NCBI GenBank assembly: GCA_041583495.1
Contig: JBFHFS010000018.1
Coordinates: 1 to 64,000 of the forward strand
From: JBFHFS01 sp041583495
GTDB lineage: Bacteria > Bacteroidota > Bacteroidia > Bacteroidales > Marinilabiliaceae
Direction of reading: 5' to 3'
DNA: 64,000 bases
Position numbers and translations under genes: made by a program. The notes under the pieces were generated by a model. It was given only the letters and a program-made list of their open reading frames with translations. It searched no databases and was not told the origin of the DNA. This document shows, piece by piece, positions 23,634 through 33,460 of this stretch (positions are counted from its first letter, which is position 1; the number at the start of each line of letters is the position of its first letter).

Positions 23634-24662
23634 ATGACCTCAAAAAAACAAATCGGCTTTTTTGAAAAATACCTGACCCTTTGGGTCGCCCTCTGTATCG
23701 GGACGGGTATTTTAATTGGAACCCTCGCCGGGGACAGCGTTCTGTTTCTGAGCAAGATGGAGCTTTACAGGGTCAACATCCCGGTGGCCATATTGGTTTG
23801 GTTAATGATTTACCCCATGATGCTTCAGATCGACTTCTCGAGCCTTAAAAATGTTGGCAAACGCCCCAAAGGGCTCATCTTAACACTGGTGGTTAACTGG
23901 CTGATCAAACCCTTTTCCATGGCCTTTTTTGCCTGGATATTCTTCACCAAAATATATGCCGCCTTTATCACACCCGAGTTGGCCGGGGAATACATCGCGG
24001 GAGCGATTCTGTTGGGGGCGGCCCCTTGTACGGCCATGGTTTTTGTATGGAGTTACCTCACCGACGGCGATCCCAACTACACCCTGGTTCAGGTTTCGGT
24101 AAACGACCTGATTATATTGGTAGCCTTTGTGCCCATTGTGGGTTTACTTTTGGGTATCACCAATGTTAAGGTACCCTACGACACCTTGGTTTCGAGTGTT
24201 TTGATTTTTGTGGTGGTACCCTTGCTGGCGGGCTATATTACCAACAAAAGTTTAATTCGGCGAAAAGGAGAAATATGGTTTAAGACGGTTTTTCTGCCCA
24301 AGTTCAAACCCGTTTCCATCCTAGCCTTGTTGCTCACATTGATTTTACTCTTTGCCTTTCAGGGGAATACCATCACCGAAAATCCATTAATCATATTGCT
24401 TGTGGCTGTTCCGCTGATCATTCAAACCTATTTTATATTTTTCATCACCTGGGTAAGTGGCAGAAAGCTAAGATTACCCCATGCCATTTGTTCCCCCTCA
24501 GCCATGATTGGGGCCAGTAACTTTTTTGAACTGGCCGTAGCCGTGGCCATTGCCCTATTCGGACTGCAATCGCCGGCCGCCTTAGTAACAGTGGTCGGGG
24601 TGTTGGTTGAAGTGCCTGTGATGTTGTCATTAGTGGCGCTGGCAAATAAATGGAAATATTGA
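23634..24662 (+). CDS. acr3: Arsenite efflux transporter, ACR3 family
   Basis: A 342-residue inner-membrane protein with ten predicted helices. The ACR3 signature is AAPCTAMVFVWSYL, with the conserved Cys in TM4. SPSAMIGASNFFELAVAVAI lies in TM9. It exports As(III) coupled to the proton gradient. ATG 23634 is chosen over an in-frame TTG five codons upstream. It lies 53 bases after arsM and closes the operon. Confidence 0.93.
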   Translation: MTSKKQIGFFEKYLTLWVALCIGTGILIGTLAGDSVLFLSKMELYRVNIPVAILVWLMIYPMMLQIDFSSLKNVGKRPKGLILTLVVNWLIKPFSMAFFAWIFFTKIYAAFITPELAGEYIAGAILLGAAPCTAMVFVWSYLTDGDPNYTLVQVSVNDLIILVAFVPIVGLLLGITNVKVPYDTLVSSVLIFVVVPLLAGYITNKSLIRRKGEIWFKTVFLPKFKPVSILALLLTLILLFAFQGNTITENPLIILLVAVPLIIQTYFIFFITWVSGRKLRLPHAICSPSAMIGASNFFELAVAVAIALFGLQSPAALVTVVGVLVEVPVMLSLVALANKWKY

Positions 24663-24830
24663 TTGAGCATTAAAATTTCCTCTTTATTCCGGGGTACCCG
24701 GTCCACCTTAAAAGGATCCATTTCAAAACTAAAAAGGTACATTTGCCTACAGGCAGATAAGGATTTCCCGGCACGGAATATGCAGGAGTAAGGCTGCAAT
24801 TGAATCGTCTTTGCCCAATGAACAACTATC

Positions 24831-25793
24831 ATGAGAGCAACCACCATCATCGTTTTTTTAACCCTGATCATAACTAAGTCCCTCTTTTCGCAAGATTTCC
24901 GGGCGGTGGATGAGAAAGTGAAATCCTACCCCCATTCATTCAGGAACCCTGAAAACCTGGCGGAACGCATCAACACGGATTTCACGCAACCTGAAGAAAA
25001 AGCACGGGCCATCTATGCCTGGATTGCGCTTAACATTGCATATGATGTCAAGGCATTTAATTCGGGAACCAAACGCATCAGCTACTCCTATACAACCCCG
25101 GAAGAGAAAACAGAGATCGAGAATAAATTAGAAGCCGACCTGGCAAAACAGACCCTAAAGAAGAAGAGAGCGGTATGCCAGGGTTATGCCACCTTATTTA
25201 AAATCCTAGCCGATTTGACCTCTATCGAATGTGAAATCATTAACGGCACAGCCAGGACCAGGCCCCAGGACATCGGGAAGAAAACCACTCAAACCAACCA
25301 CGCCTGGAACGCCATAAAAATTAAGGATGGCTGGAAGTTAATTGATGCCACCTGGGGTGCTGGTTATCTGGACGCCCAAAGCGGGCAATTTGTTAAGGAG
25401 TATACCGATATTTATTTTTTTACGGAGCCGGAAAAGTTCTTTTTAAAACACTATCCGGAGAATCCGGATTGGTTACTCATTAAAAAATCAGCTTCAGACT
25501 TCGCTCAGCTACCCCTGTTCTACAATGCCTATCTTAACTCGAAGATTGAAATCATTGAGCCAACTAAGGGAACCATTAAAATTCCTAAAAACAATCTCAT
25601 CAAAATCGTATTAAGGAATTGCGAAAATGAAAAGGTCAGTTTTGGTTTCAACAATGATAAAAAATCCATCCAACCCGAGCCACAACTACGGAAGGGGTTA
25701 TGTTATTTCGAGATTAAAGCAGGAAGCGCTGCCTATCTTACCATCTATATAAATCACAGGGCTTTTGCTTCTTACAAACTTGAACGTCATTAA
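24831..25793 (+). CDS. Exported transglutaminase-like protein
   Basis: A 320-residue protein with a signal peptide (about 1-20). The transglutaminase-like core has catalytic Cys in RAVCQGYATLFK, His in TNHAWNAIK and Asp in LIDATWG, so the triad is complete. The C-terminal half (about 230-320) is beta-rich, resembling the companion domain of bacterial transglutaminase/protease-like proteins. It probably acts as a cysteine protease or amide hydrolase in the periplasm rather than as a cross-linker. No operon partner is obvious. Confidence 0.8.
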   Translation: MRATTIIVFLTLIITKSLFSQDFRAVDEKVKSYPHSFRNPENLAERINTDFTQPEEKARAIYAWIALNIAYDVKAFNSGTKRISYSYTTPEEKTEIENKLEADLAKQTLKKKRAVCQGYATLFKILADLTSIECEIINGTARTRPQDIGKKTTQTNHAWNAIKIKDGWKLIDATWGAGYLDAQSGQFVKEYTDIYFFTEPEKFFLKHYPENPDWLLIKKSASDFAQLPLFYNAYLNSKIEIIEPTKGTIKIPKNNLIKIVLRNCENEKVSFGFNNDKKSIQPEPQLRKGLCYFEIKAGSAAYLTIYINHRAFASYKLERH

Positions 25794-26056
25794 TCCGCGC
25801 GCTTACAGATGGTTTAAATACACAAGACGCGTCTGCCACCCATCCGTTTTAGGAATCATCAACCCACCCTCCCTGGACTATATTTTAGCGCGTAAACCGG
25901 TCGTGACGAGCATCCCGGCTGATCACTGTAATTCCCCGACAGCCATGATTTTTTTTTTCAAAAATGCTTACATTTACAGTTCCGATCAGATTAAGGTAGA
26001 GGAACCCGGCCCCGTTCATGGTGTGCCAAACAATCAACTCATAAAGACCATATCAA

Positions 26057-26902
26057 ATGCCTGTAAAACAGTTCTTTGTCCTATCATTGATTTCCGTGTT
26101 TGTCTTTTCGCATGGCTTTTCTCAGGAACAAATCCTGTATAAACAGATCGACACCACTAAGTTATTAATGGAAGTCTACCCTCCTGCACAAGTCGATAGA
26201 TCCCGGAAATATCCTGCAATAGTGTTCTTTTTTGGAGGGGGTTGGAACGGGGGTTCTATAGAACAATTCGCGCCACAGGCCAAATACTTTTCTCAAAGAG
26301 GGATGGTCTCTTTCCTGGTTGACTACAGAGTAAAAAGCCGGCAACACACTTCTCCATTCGAATCACTTAAAGATGCCAAATCGGCTATTCGATATATTAA
26401 AGAACACGCAGTTGAATGGCTGGTTGATACCACAATGATTGTCGCATCGGGGGGCTCTGCTGGGGGCCATCTTGCAGCAGCCACAGCATTAATCGAGGGT
26501 TACAACGAAGATACCGACAACCTGTTGGTAAGCAGTACCCCCAATGCCCTGGTCCTTTTCAACGCGGTTATTGACAACGGCCCGGGCGGTTATGGTTTTG
26601 AAAGAATTGGGATGGCCTACAAGGATTTCTCCCCTCTTCATAACATCCAAAAAGGGGCCCCGCCCACCATTCTGTTTCTGGGCACAAAAGATAACCTGAT
26701 CCCCGTAGAAACGGCCATGTATTACCAAAAAGTGATGGAGAAAGTTGGCAGCAAATGTGAACTTCGATTATATGAGGGTGAGGGCCATGGTTTTTTCAAT
26801 CACAACAACTTAGAATATTATAAAAAGACTGTTTTTGAGGCAGATAAATTTTTACAATCCATTGGATACTTAAATTCCCACCCCATTATAAACATTGAAT
26901 AA
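26057..26902 (+). CDS. Exported alpha/beta-hydrolase esterase (BD-FAE-like)
   Basis: A 281-residue protein with a signal peptide (about 1-22). The oxyanion motif is FFFGGGWNGGS, the nucleophile elbow is ASGGSAGGH, the acid is in LGTKDNLIP and the His is in EGHGFFN. The layout matches carbohydrate-ester hydrolases of the BD-FAE/lipase_3-like group. It would remove acetyl or feruloyl-type esters from glycans. The sulfatase gene begins 6 bases later, so the pair forms an operon for decorated polysaccharides. Confidence 0.82.
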   Translation: MPVKQFFVLSLISVFVFSHGFSQEQILYKQIDTTKLLMEVYPPAQVDRSRKYPAIVFFFGGGWNGGSIEQFAPQAKYFSQRGMVSFLVDYRVKSRQHTSPFESLKDAKSAIRYIKEHAVEWLVDTTMIVASGGSAGGHLAAATALIEGYNEDTDNLLVSSTPNALVLFNAVIDNGPGGYGFERIGMAYKDFSPLHNIQKGAPPTILFLGTKDNLIPVETAMYYQKVMEKVGSKCELRLYEGEGHGFFNHNNLEYYKKTVFEADKFLQSIGYLNSHPIINIE

Positions 26903-26908
26903 TCTGAT

Positions 26909-28252
26909 ATGAAAAAAGTAATTTTCCTACTCCTGTCATCGGTTTTGATTTTAGGAGCCTGCACCAACAAAAAGGAGAACAAGGATTTAAATCCAAACAT
27001 TGTATTAATTATGGCCGACGATCTGGGGTATGGAGGCATCTCCTGCTTTGGTAATACAACCATCCATACGCCCAATCTGGATCTATTGGCGACCGAAGGG
27101 GTTAAATTTACGGATTTTCATTCCAACGGATCGGTCTGCAGCCCTACCCGCGCTGCCTTAATGACAGGTAAATACCAACAGCGGACCGGCGTAGAAGGGG
27201 TCATCACAGCTAAAAGCCACCGAGAGGTAGGTTTAAGTCTCAATGAGATTACCATCCCCGAGGAACTGAAAAAATACAATTACCATTGCGGCATGTTCGG
27301 AAAATGGCATTTAGGCTACGATAAAGCCTTCAACCCCACCTTGCAGGGATTTGATGAGTTTACCGGGTACGTAAGTGGAAACATTGATTATCATGCGCAT
27401 ATTGACCAGGAGGGTTACCTGGACTGGTGGAAAGGTGAAAAGATTGAAAATGAAACGGGTTATTCGACCGATTTAATCACCGAATATGGCGTAAAATTCA
27501 TCCAAGAGAATAATCCGGACAAGACCCACAAACCCTTTTTCCTTTACCTGCCACACGAGGCCCCCCATGGGCCCTACCAGCGACGCATCGATAAAGCCTT
27601 AAGAGAGGTTGGCAAGCCCGGAGATTTGCCGATCCTCAAGGACAGCATCCCCTCTATATACAAGGAGATGGTCGAGGTGATGGATGAGGGCATCGGAAGA
27701 ATAATCGAAACACTTAAGGCAACAGGGCAGTATGAAAAGACCCTTATCATTTTCTTATCCGATAATGGCGCCAACCATTATGGCCACAACGGCGGCCTAA
27801 GAGGTTTTAAAGGAGGTGTTTATGAGGGAGGAAGCCGGGTGCCGGCCATCATCAGCTATCCCGGCAAGATCAAAGGAGGAAGAGTGAACACCCAAATGGT
27901 CCTCACCATGGATCTCCTTCCCACCTTGCTTGATTTCATTGGCCAAAAGCCTGCCGGGGAAAACATTGACGGAATAAGCATAAAAGACAATCTGTTAAAC
28001 CTGACCGACCTGCCCCAAAGAGATGCTTTCTATTCCTTCGGAAATAACAGTTTCATAAGAAGTGGCAGCTGGAAGTTGGTGAAGCAAAAAAGAAAGGATT
28101 CTGAAAAAATTGAGCTCTATAATTTATCGAACGATCTGCAAGAGAAGGTGGATGTGGGTTCACAGAATCCTGATTTAATGAACCAACTGAAGGAAAGACT
28201 AAATATTTGGGAAAAAGAGGTACGGGAAGGCGTTAAAGAGGTCTCCCGCTAA
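26909..28252 (+). CDS. Sulfatase lipoprotein (formylglycine type)
   Basis: A 447-residue protein with a lipobox at LILGAC (C18) and the metal Asp pair in IMADDLGYGG. The signature is CSPTRAALMTG, with C77 as the formylglycine precursor, and FLSDNGANH gives further ligands. It should cleave sulfate esters from glycans at the cell surface. It is paired with the upstream esterase (6-base gap), which suggests joint removal of sulfate and acyl groups. It differs from the sulfatase at 17548 in length and signature (CSPTR versus CFPSR). Confidence 0.9.
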   Translation: MKKVIFLLLSSVLILGACTNKKENKDLNPNIVLIMADDLGYGGISCFGNTTIHTPNLDLLATEGVKFTDFHSNGSVCSPTRAALMTGKYQQRTGVEGVITAKSHREVGLSLNEITIPEELKKYNYHCGMFGKWHLGYDKAFNPTLQGFDEFTGYVSGNIDYHAHIDQEGYLDWWKGEKIENETGYSTDLITEYGVKFIQENNPDKTHKPFFLYLPHEAPHGPYQRRIDKALREVGKPGDLPILKDSIPSIYKEMVEVMDEGIGRIIETLKATGQYEKTLIIFLSDNGANHYGHNGGLRGFKGGVYEGGSRVPAIISYPGKIKGGRVNTQMVLTMDLLPTLLDFIGQKPAGENIDGISIKDNLLNLTDLPQRDAFYSFGNNSFIRSGSWKLVKQKRKDSEKIELYNLSNDLQEKVDVGSQNPDLMNQLKERLNIWEKEVREGVKEVSR

Positions 28253-28393
28253 TACACCAGGCATAACCATTGCCAACCAGTGGTAATCTTGTAAATCCTA
28301 TTAACCTGATCTTACCGAAGTTCTTCTTCCAACTCTAAAACCAAGCCGGTGCGGGACCATTCCCAAAAAACTAAATAAGTAACATAGCATTCT

Positions 28394-28432
28394 GAGATGC
28401 CCCGGGTCAACAACCTGGGGCATCTCTTTTTT
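28394..28432 (+). terminator. Strong rho-independent terminator
   Basis: A 14-bp stem GAGATGCCCCGGGT / ACCTGGGGCATCTC with one G-U-type position and a 5-base loop is followed by a T-run. It ends the esterase-sulfatase operon. The rest of the 28253-28661 gap holds nothing recognisable. Confidence 0.85.
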
Positions 28433-28661
28433 GTATGGTTTCCCGATCGGAGGTTAACCAGCAGTGAAGAATACCCCCCCAAAACTTCATCCAACAGCAT
28501 CCATAACCCGCTTCGTTTCAAAAAAGTAAGTGTCTGTCAATTTTATAGGCATTTGGTTCTAATATTTCATAAATTGGATAAACCCATTACGATTCCACGT
28601 GTTGAAATAAGAGAACTAACCCGGAGCCTAAAGCTTTTAAACCCCATTTAATTCTGTTACT

Positions 28662-29117
28662 ATGATTATAAGAAAAGCGGTTGAGGAAGATCGTGCTGAC
28701 ATTCTTGGCATAATGAAACACTGGAACATGCATCATGTTCCGTCTGAAGAAATGCCGGAGCTGGACATTTCCTGTTTCTTTGTGGCCCTTATCGATGACC
28801 AAATGGTGGGCGCTTCGGGTTATAAGGTCCTCTCTGAAACTCAGGGAAAGACCACGCTTCTTGGCGTTGAACCCGGGCACAATGGCCAGGGCATCGGGTA
28901 TGAATTGCAAAACGCACGGTTAAAAGCCATGTTCGATCTTGGATTAGAAACGGTTATTACCAATGCCGACCGTCCTGAGACCATTCGCTGGTACAAGAAA
29001 CACTTTGGCTATTCTGAAATAGGAAAAATTAAGAAGGTGCATTCTTTTGGAAATGATGACATCAGTGAATGGACGACCCTTCAAATGGATCTTAAAAAAT
29101 ACTACCATGTTCAATAA
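28662..29117 (+). CDS. GNAT-family N-acetyltransferase
   Basis: A 151-residue cytoplasmic protein with the GNAT fold. Motif A (acetyl-CoA pyrophosphate loop) reads VEPGHNGQGIGYEL, and the late helix has RPETIRWYKKHFGY. The substrate is unknown. Its last 11 bases overlap the start of the BKACE gene, so the two are translationally coupled and probably act in one pathway on an amino or keto-acid compound. Confidence 0.85.
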   Translation: MIIRKAVEEDRADILGIMKHWNMHHVPSEEMPELDISCFFVALIDDQMVGASGYKVLSETQGKTTLLGVEPGHNGQGIGYELQNARLKAMFDLGLETVITNADRPETIRWYKKHFGYSEIGKIKKVHSFGNDDISEWTTLQMDLKKYYHVQ

Positions 29118-30018
29118 ACAAGATTACATCAACCGGAATCAGCCCTATCCGCTGGCACAATACCCTCCGCTGGTTATTAATGTTTGTCTTACGGGCATGA
29201 TTCCCACCAAGGAGATGACTCCGCACGTTCCGGTTACACCCGAGGAAATTGCAGAACAGGCCATTAGGGTATACGATCTTGGTGCGCGCATTGTTCACCT
29301 GCATGCCCGCGACCTTGACGGAAAGCCCACCTGGAAGGCTAAGATTTATGAGGATATCATTATTCGCATTAAAAGAGAGCGACCGGAATTAATTTGCTGC
29401 ATCTCAACCTCGGGCAGAAACTGGCCTGAATTTGAGCGAAGAGCTGAGGCGCTTTTTATTACCGGCCTGGGCAAACCCGACATGGCCAGCCTCACTCTGG
29501 GTTCACTCAATTTTCCTAAATCCCCCAGCATTAACTCCATCGATATGGTAACCCGCCTGGCGCAAACCATGAAAGAGAAGGGCATTCAGCCCGAATTGGA
29601 AGTTTTTGACCCGGGGATGATTAGTCTGGCCAAGGTGCTGGAGACCAAAGAAATACTTTCGGGAAAGAAATACTTTAACCTCTTATTTGGGAATATAAAC
29701 AGCATCTCTGCCAGCGTAAAAGACATAGACTATCTGGTTTCCAAACTACCGGAAAATTCGGTGTGGGCCGCCGCGGGCATCGGTCAATTCCAGCTTACGG
29801 CAAACGCAGCAGCCATAATAATGGGCGGAAACGTACGGGTAGGCCTTGAGGACAACATCTTCTTCGATGACAAAAAAAGTATTTTGGCTACCAACGAAGA
29901 CCTAGTCAAACGACTGTGTCGCCTCGCCGATGAGATATACCGCCCCATCGCCACACCCGATGAAGTAAAGCAAATGATCGGACTTCAGCAGGTGACACAA
30001 GACCAGTTAAGTCAATAA
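29107..30018 (+). CDS. Beta-keto acid cleavage enzyme (BKACE, DUF849)
   Basis: A 303-residue TIM-barrel enzyme. The Zn-binding HLHARD (H64, H66) follows the first strands, CISTSGRNWPEF comes next, and EVFDPGMI and the late WAAAGIGQFQ fit the family. BKACE enzymes condense a beta-keto acid with acetyl-CoA and release acetoacetate plus a new CoA ester; the known case is 3-keto-5-aminohexanoate in lysine fermentation. The full kce/kdd lysine set is not present, so the substrate is open. ATG 29107 overlaps the GNAT stop; earlier in-frame starts lie inside GNAT and look non-coding. Confidence 0.88.
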   Translation: MFNKQDYINRNQPYPLAQYPPLVINVCLTGMIPTKEMTPHVPVTPEEIAEQAIRVYDLGARIVHLHARDLDGKPTWKAKIYEDIIIRIKRERPELICCISTSGRNWPEFERRAEALFITGLGKPDMASLTLGSLNFPKSPSINSIDMVTRLAQTMKEKGIQPELEVFDPGMISLAKVLETKEILSGKKYFNLLFGNINSISASVKDIDYLVSKLPENSVWAAAGIGQFQLTANAAAIIMGGNVRVGLEDNIFFDDKKSILATNEDLVKRLCRLADEIYRPIATPDEVKQMIGLQQVTQDQLSQ

Positions 30019-30047
30019 TTTATCGGAAAAATCTTTGTGCCGCCAAC

Positions 30048-30090
30048 AGCGCCCCACCAGCCTTCAACCGCTATTTGGGGCGCTCTTGTT
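30048..30090. terminator. Bidirectional-type terminator between convergent genes
   Basis: A 9-bp stem AGCGCCCCA / TGGGGCGCT with a 19-base loop is followed by CTTGTTTT. It sits in the 108-base gap between the BKACE gene and the convergent response-regulator gene and most likely serves the plus strand. Confidence 0.6.
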
Positions 30091-30126
30091 TTCTTCGAAA
30101 ACAGCTTTATGGTCATTGCCTTTCGT

Positions 30127-30852
30127 CTATTCCACGCTAAAAATCTTCAGCACTTTTTCTTTGTACATCTTACCCACCGGCAGCTTGGTATCAGCCACCT
30201 CCAGAATATTTCCCTCCAGGGACAATATTTCGCGGATGGCTACGATATAGGATTTATGGATTCTAATAAATTGTTCTTCAGGAAGGGCCTCTTCCAGCTC
30301 TTTTAACGAAGCCAGAGCGGTAATATTATTTCTGCCGGTATGAAAAGTAACATAAGCTTTTTGCCCCTCGATGTATTTCAGGTCGGTAAAGTTTATTTTG
30401 TAGAATTTTCGGTCGGCACGAATCGTCAGGTAAGATGCTGCAATGGCCGTTTGAGCTTGTAGAGGCACCTGTAAATTATGGGACCCTGAAGAACGATCCA
30501 GCTTATCAATAACCTTATTTACAGCCTGAAAGAAGCGATCGAACGAAAAGGGCTTTAACAGATAGTCGGTGGCGCTTAAGTTGAAGCCTTCCAAGGCATA
30601 TTCCTGATAGGCCGTGGTAAAAATTACCTCGGGTGCCTGGGTAAGGCTTCGCAAAAAATCAACCCCCGTTATATCCGGCATCTGAATATCCAAAAAAAGC
30701 AAATCCACCTCGCCCGATTTAATCAGTTCAATGGCTTTTAATGGCGAATTAAATTCACCCAACAATTCGAGCTGTGGTATCTTACTGATATAGTTTTTTA
30801 TGTATTCCCGGGCCAGGCGCTCATCATCAATGACTAAACACTTTATTTTCAT
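30127..30852 (-). CDS. LytTR-family response regulator
   Basis: A 241-residue protein. The receiver domain (about 1-120) has acidic DDE near the start, the phospho-acceptor Asp in LLFLDIQMPD, Thr in VIFTTAYQEYA and Lys in YLLKPFSFD. The LytTR DNA-binding domain (about 145-241) contains YIEGQKAYVTFHT and FIRIHKSYIVA. It is the partner of the histidine kinase gene 87 bases upstream on the same strand. Targets may include the divergent RND pump genes; this is inferred from position. Confidence 0.92.
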   Translation of the reverse strand: MKIKCLVIDDERLAREYIKNYISKIPQLELLGEFNSPLKAIELIKSGEVDLLFLDIQMPDITGVDFLRSLTQAPEVIFTTAYQEYALEGFNLSATDYLLKPFSFDRFFQAVNKVIDKLDRSSGSHNLQVPLQAQTAIAASYLTIRADRKFYKINFTDLKYIEGQKAYVTFHTGRNNITALASLKELEEALPEEQFIRIHKSYIVAIREILSLEGNILEVADTKLPVGKMYKEKVLKIFSVE

Positions 30853-30939
30853 TTTTTCAAACGGTTAATCCTTAAACAAAAGAATCTACAGAACACACGT
30901 TCATGAATTATTCCATTCCCGCCTCGCCAAAATACTACA

Positions 30940-31947
30940 TTAAACTTCAATGCTCAACTCTACTTTAAACTTATCTTCCCTCTCAGTTATTTCCAGGAGG
31001 TGCTTACCCGGGTAAATAATATTCAACCGGTGACGCACATTTTTCAGGCCGGTTCCACTTCCGGGCAATGGCTTATTATCCTGGGGAACACTATTTTCGA
31101 TTAAAAAAGAGAGTTTTCCCGACTCATTGTTAATGTGAATGGATACATAGCCATCCTCCAGCTCTTCGATACGGCTGTACTTAAAGGCATTTTCGATAAG
31201 GGGAATAAACAACATGGGGGCAATTTCAATATGGCAAACACCCCCGGTGGTCCGCAACGAAATATTTTGTGTATGGTCGGATTTCATTTGCTGGAAGGCA
31301 TTGAAATTTTCGATATACTTTATTTCCGAGGATACAGGCACCCGGTCTTTACTGCAATCGTAAAAGACATAACGCAACATTTCCGAGAGCTTCAACACAC
31401 TATCGGGTGCATTTTTCGCCTGCATATAGGTTAATGAGTAGATATTATTCAGTGCATTAAATATGAAATGGGGATTTATTTGAGCTTTCAATAATTTAAG
31501 CTCTGTTTCTAATTTCTCTTCGGTTAACAGCTTTTCCCTTTCTTTCAATCGGTTGGTCTGATCAATTAATTTTACCGATGTGGCCACAAAAAAGGTAAAA
31601 ATAACCCCCATAAATACTCTAACAAAATGGAAAACCTTTGGCGGGTCCTTAAAAGAATGCTCCAGATACGGGGATATTACCACCTCTTCGAACACAAAAA
31701 ACAGAAAGGAATAAACAAGCACCACCAAAAGAGAGATCGCAAAATAACCCCGCCCACTCCTATAGTATTTTGGAAACAGATACTTTACCGTAAAGAAATA
31801 AAACGCCAATAAGGAAGTGGTATCCACCAGGGAGTTAATTACGGCATACCAGGTGGTTTGAAAATAATTGGACATGCTAAAGAAGAAGGTATAGAGCGAC
31901 AACCACCCTACTATTTGAAGCCATACATTTCGATTCCTAAAATTCAT
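30940..31947 (-). CDS. LytS/YehU-type sensor histidine kinase
   Basis: A 335-residue membrane kinase. Four transmembrane helices span about 8-150. A short coiled linker ends in the His_kinase motif INPHFIFNALNNIYSL with the phospho-accepting His. The ATPase domain carries IPLIENAFKYS (N box) and GSGTGLKNVRHRL (G box). There is no separate sensor domain, so the signal is probably membrane-borne. It is transcribed away from the RND pump operon that starts 400 bases to the right. Confidence 0.92.
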   Translation of the reverse strand: MNFRNRNVWLQIVGWLSLYTFFFSMSNYFQTTWYAVINSLVDTTSLLAFYFFTVKYLFPKYYRSGRGYFAISLLVVLVYSFLFFVFEEVVISPYLEHSFKDPPKVFHFVRVFMGVIFTFFVATSVKLIDQTNRLKEREKLLTEEKLETELKLLKAQINPHFIFNALNNIYSLTYMQAKNAPDSVLKLSEMLRYVFYDCSKDRVPVSSEIKYIENFNAFQQMKSDHTQNISLRTTGGVCHIEIAPMLFIPLIENAFKYSRIEELEDGYVSIHINNESGKLSFLIENSVPQDNKPLPGSGTGLKNVRHRLNIIYPGKHLLEITEREDKFKVELSIEV

Positions 31948-32347
31948 CCTATATTATTTGCTGAGTTTGGTTTGAAAACCTGACCCTGTTTTTTATATGA
32001 AGCCTGTCCCGAAACCCGTTCGGGTAAACCCCACGTTTGCCATGCCTAACGGTAGTTCCCCAAAAATCGGAAAAACGAGATGTTTCGCAAACAGGTAGTT
32101 TTCAGCTTCCTAATTTTCAGCTAATTTATTCAAGCTTTTGTATCCCAAACGAATTTTATTAACAAAAGTACTCATTTCGAAAACCAACTGCTGTTTGAAA
32201 GGCACAATCGCCTTTTTCCCTAAATGGGGTGTTGGTGCATAATTTTGACCCTTTGGTTCATATTATTTTATTTCCGGAGGTAAAACTTTCATTTTTGCAC
32301 CCTTAAAAAACAGGAATCGAAACGAAATTTTATCAATAAAAGTAGCG
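31948..32347. other. Divergent regulatory gap between kinase and RND pump
   Basis: No gene is seen. On the plus strand CATTTTTG (32290-32297) is a one-mismatch -7 box 51 bases before the adaptor ATG, with TTTA 19 bases before it. No clear LytTR-type direct repeat could be picked out by eye. Confidence 0.35.
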
Positions 32348-33460
32348 ATGAAACAAAAACTAGTTTTTGGCGTGTTAAGCCTTTTAATAATTGCATTGGC
32401 CGTGGGCTTTGCTGCTTATTCAATAAACTCCAAGCCCAGCCCAAAAAAGGATGACCAAAAAGCCAACCGTATGTTTGTAAAGGCCCAACAGGTCAATATA
32501 GTTGAAAAGGAGTCGAATATGAATTACCGTGGACGGGTAACTGCCTTCGATCAGGTGTCGCTGGCCGCCGAGATGCAGGGGAAAATTATTCAGGGGGATG
32601 TTCGCTTCAAAGCCGGTGAAAATTTCAAAAAGAACGATTTACTGGTAAAAATTTACAGCCAGGATGTAGAAGCCTCGCTAAAATCGGGTATCAGCTCATT
32701 TCTGCAAACCCTGGCCAAGATTCTTCCCGACCTGAAAGTGGATTACAGTCAGGAATATGAAAAGTGGAATACTTTTTTTAATGCCATCGACGTAGAAAAA
32801 CCACTCCCAAAACTGCCAACCATAAACTCCAATAAGGAAAAGGTGTTTTTGGCTGCCAATAATGTTTTAACCAGCTATTACTCCCTTCAACAACAAGAAA
32901 TAAATCTAAGTCGTTATAACATTTATGCCCCCTTTACAGGAAGTTTTAAATCGGTAAATAAAGAAATTGGTGCCGTGGCAAACTCGGGGGTGGAACTGGC
33001 AACCATCATCCGGTCTGATAAACTGGAAGTTACAGTTCCTGTCTTCCCTGCCGATTTAAAATGGATCCGGGAAGGCGATAAGGTTGAAATTTCCAATAGT
33101 ATTGGCCAAACCAAAACGGCCACGGTATCGCGCGTATCGGGATTTGTGGATGAATCGACCCAGTCGGTTAATGTTTACCTGTCCTACCAGTCGAACGGCA
33201 AAACAGGTTTCCTGGAGGGTGAGTATGTGGATGTTAAGTTTAAAGGAAATATATTAACCGGATTCGAAATTCCGCGCGAAGCTTTGGTAGATAAATCCTA
33301 TGTGTATGAGCTTCGCGATCAAAAACTGACCAGGGAACCCGTTACTATTTTGCGCCAACTGAACGACTCCTACATAATTGCAGGCCTCGATACAGCCCAA
33401 ATTATTGTAACCGAGTCGCTGGCCAGCATCAAGGAAAATGTGGAATATTTTGCCCGCTAA
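32348..33460 (+). CDS. RND efflux periplasmic adaptor (HlyD/MFP family)
   Basis: A 370-residue protein with an N-terminal membrane anchor (about 5-25). The lipoyl/barrel-sandwich start is VSLAAEMQGKIIQGDV, a short hairpin follows, then the second lipoyl half (YNIYAPFTGSFKSV) and beta-barrel and membrane-proximal domains. It bridges the RND pump at 33773 with the TolC-type channel at 37143. The hairpin is short, as in some Bacteroidota adaptors. The pump gene starts 312 bases downstream, unusually far for this operon type. Confidence 0.88.
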   Translation: MKQKLVFGVLSLLIIALAVGFAAYSINSKPSPKKDDQKANRMFVKAQQVNIVEKESNMNYRGRVTAFDQVSLAAEMQGKIIQGDVRFKAGENFKKNDLLVKIYSQDVEASLKSGISSFLQTLAKILPDLKVDYSQEYEKWNTFFNAIDVEKPLPKLPTINSNKEKVFLAANNVLTSYYSLQQQEINLSRYNIYAPFTGSFKSVNKEIGAVANSGVELATIIRSDKLEVTVPVFPADLKWIREGDKVEISNSIGQTKTATVSRVSGFVDESTQSVNVYLSYQSNGKTGFLEGEYVDVKFKGNILTGFEIPREALVDKSYVYELRDQKLTREPVTILRQLNDSYIIAGLDTAQIIVTESLASIKENVEYFAR

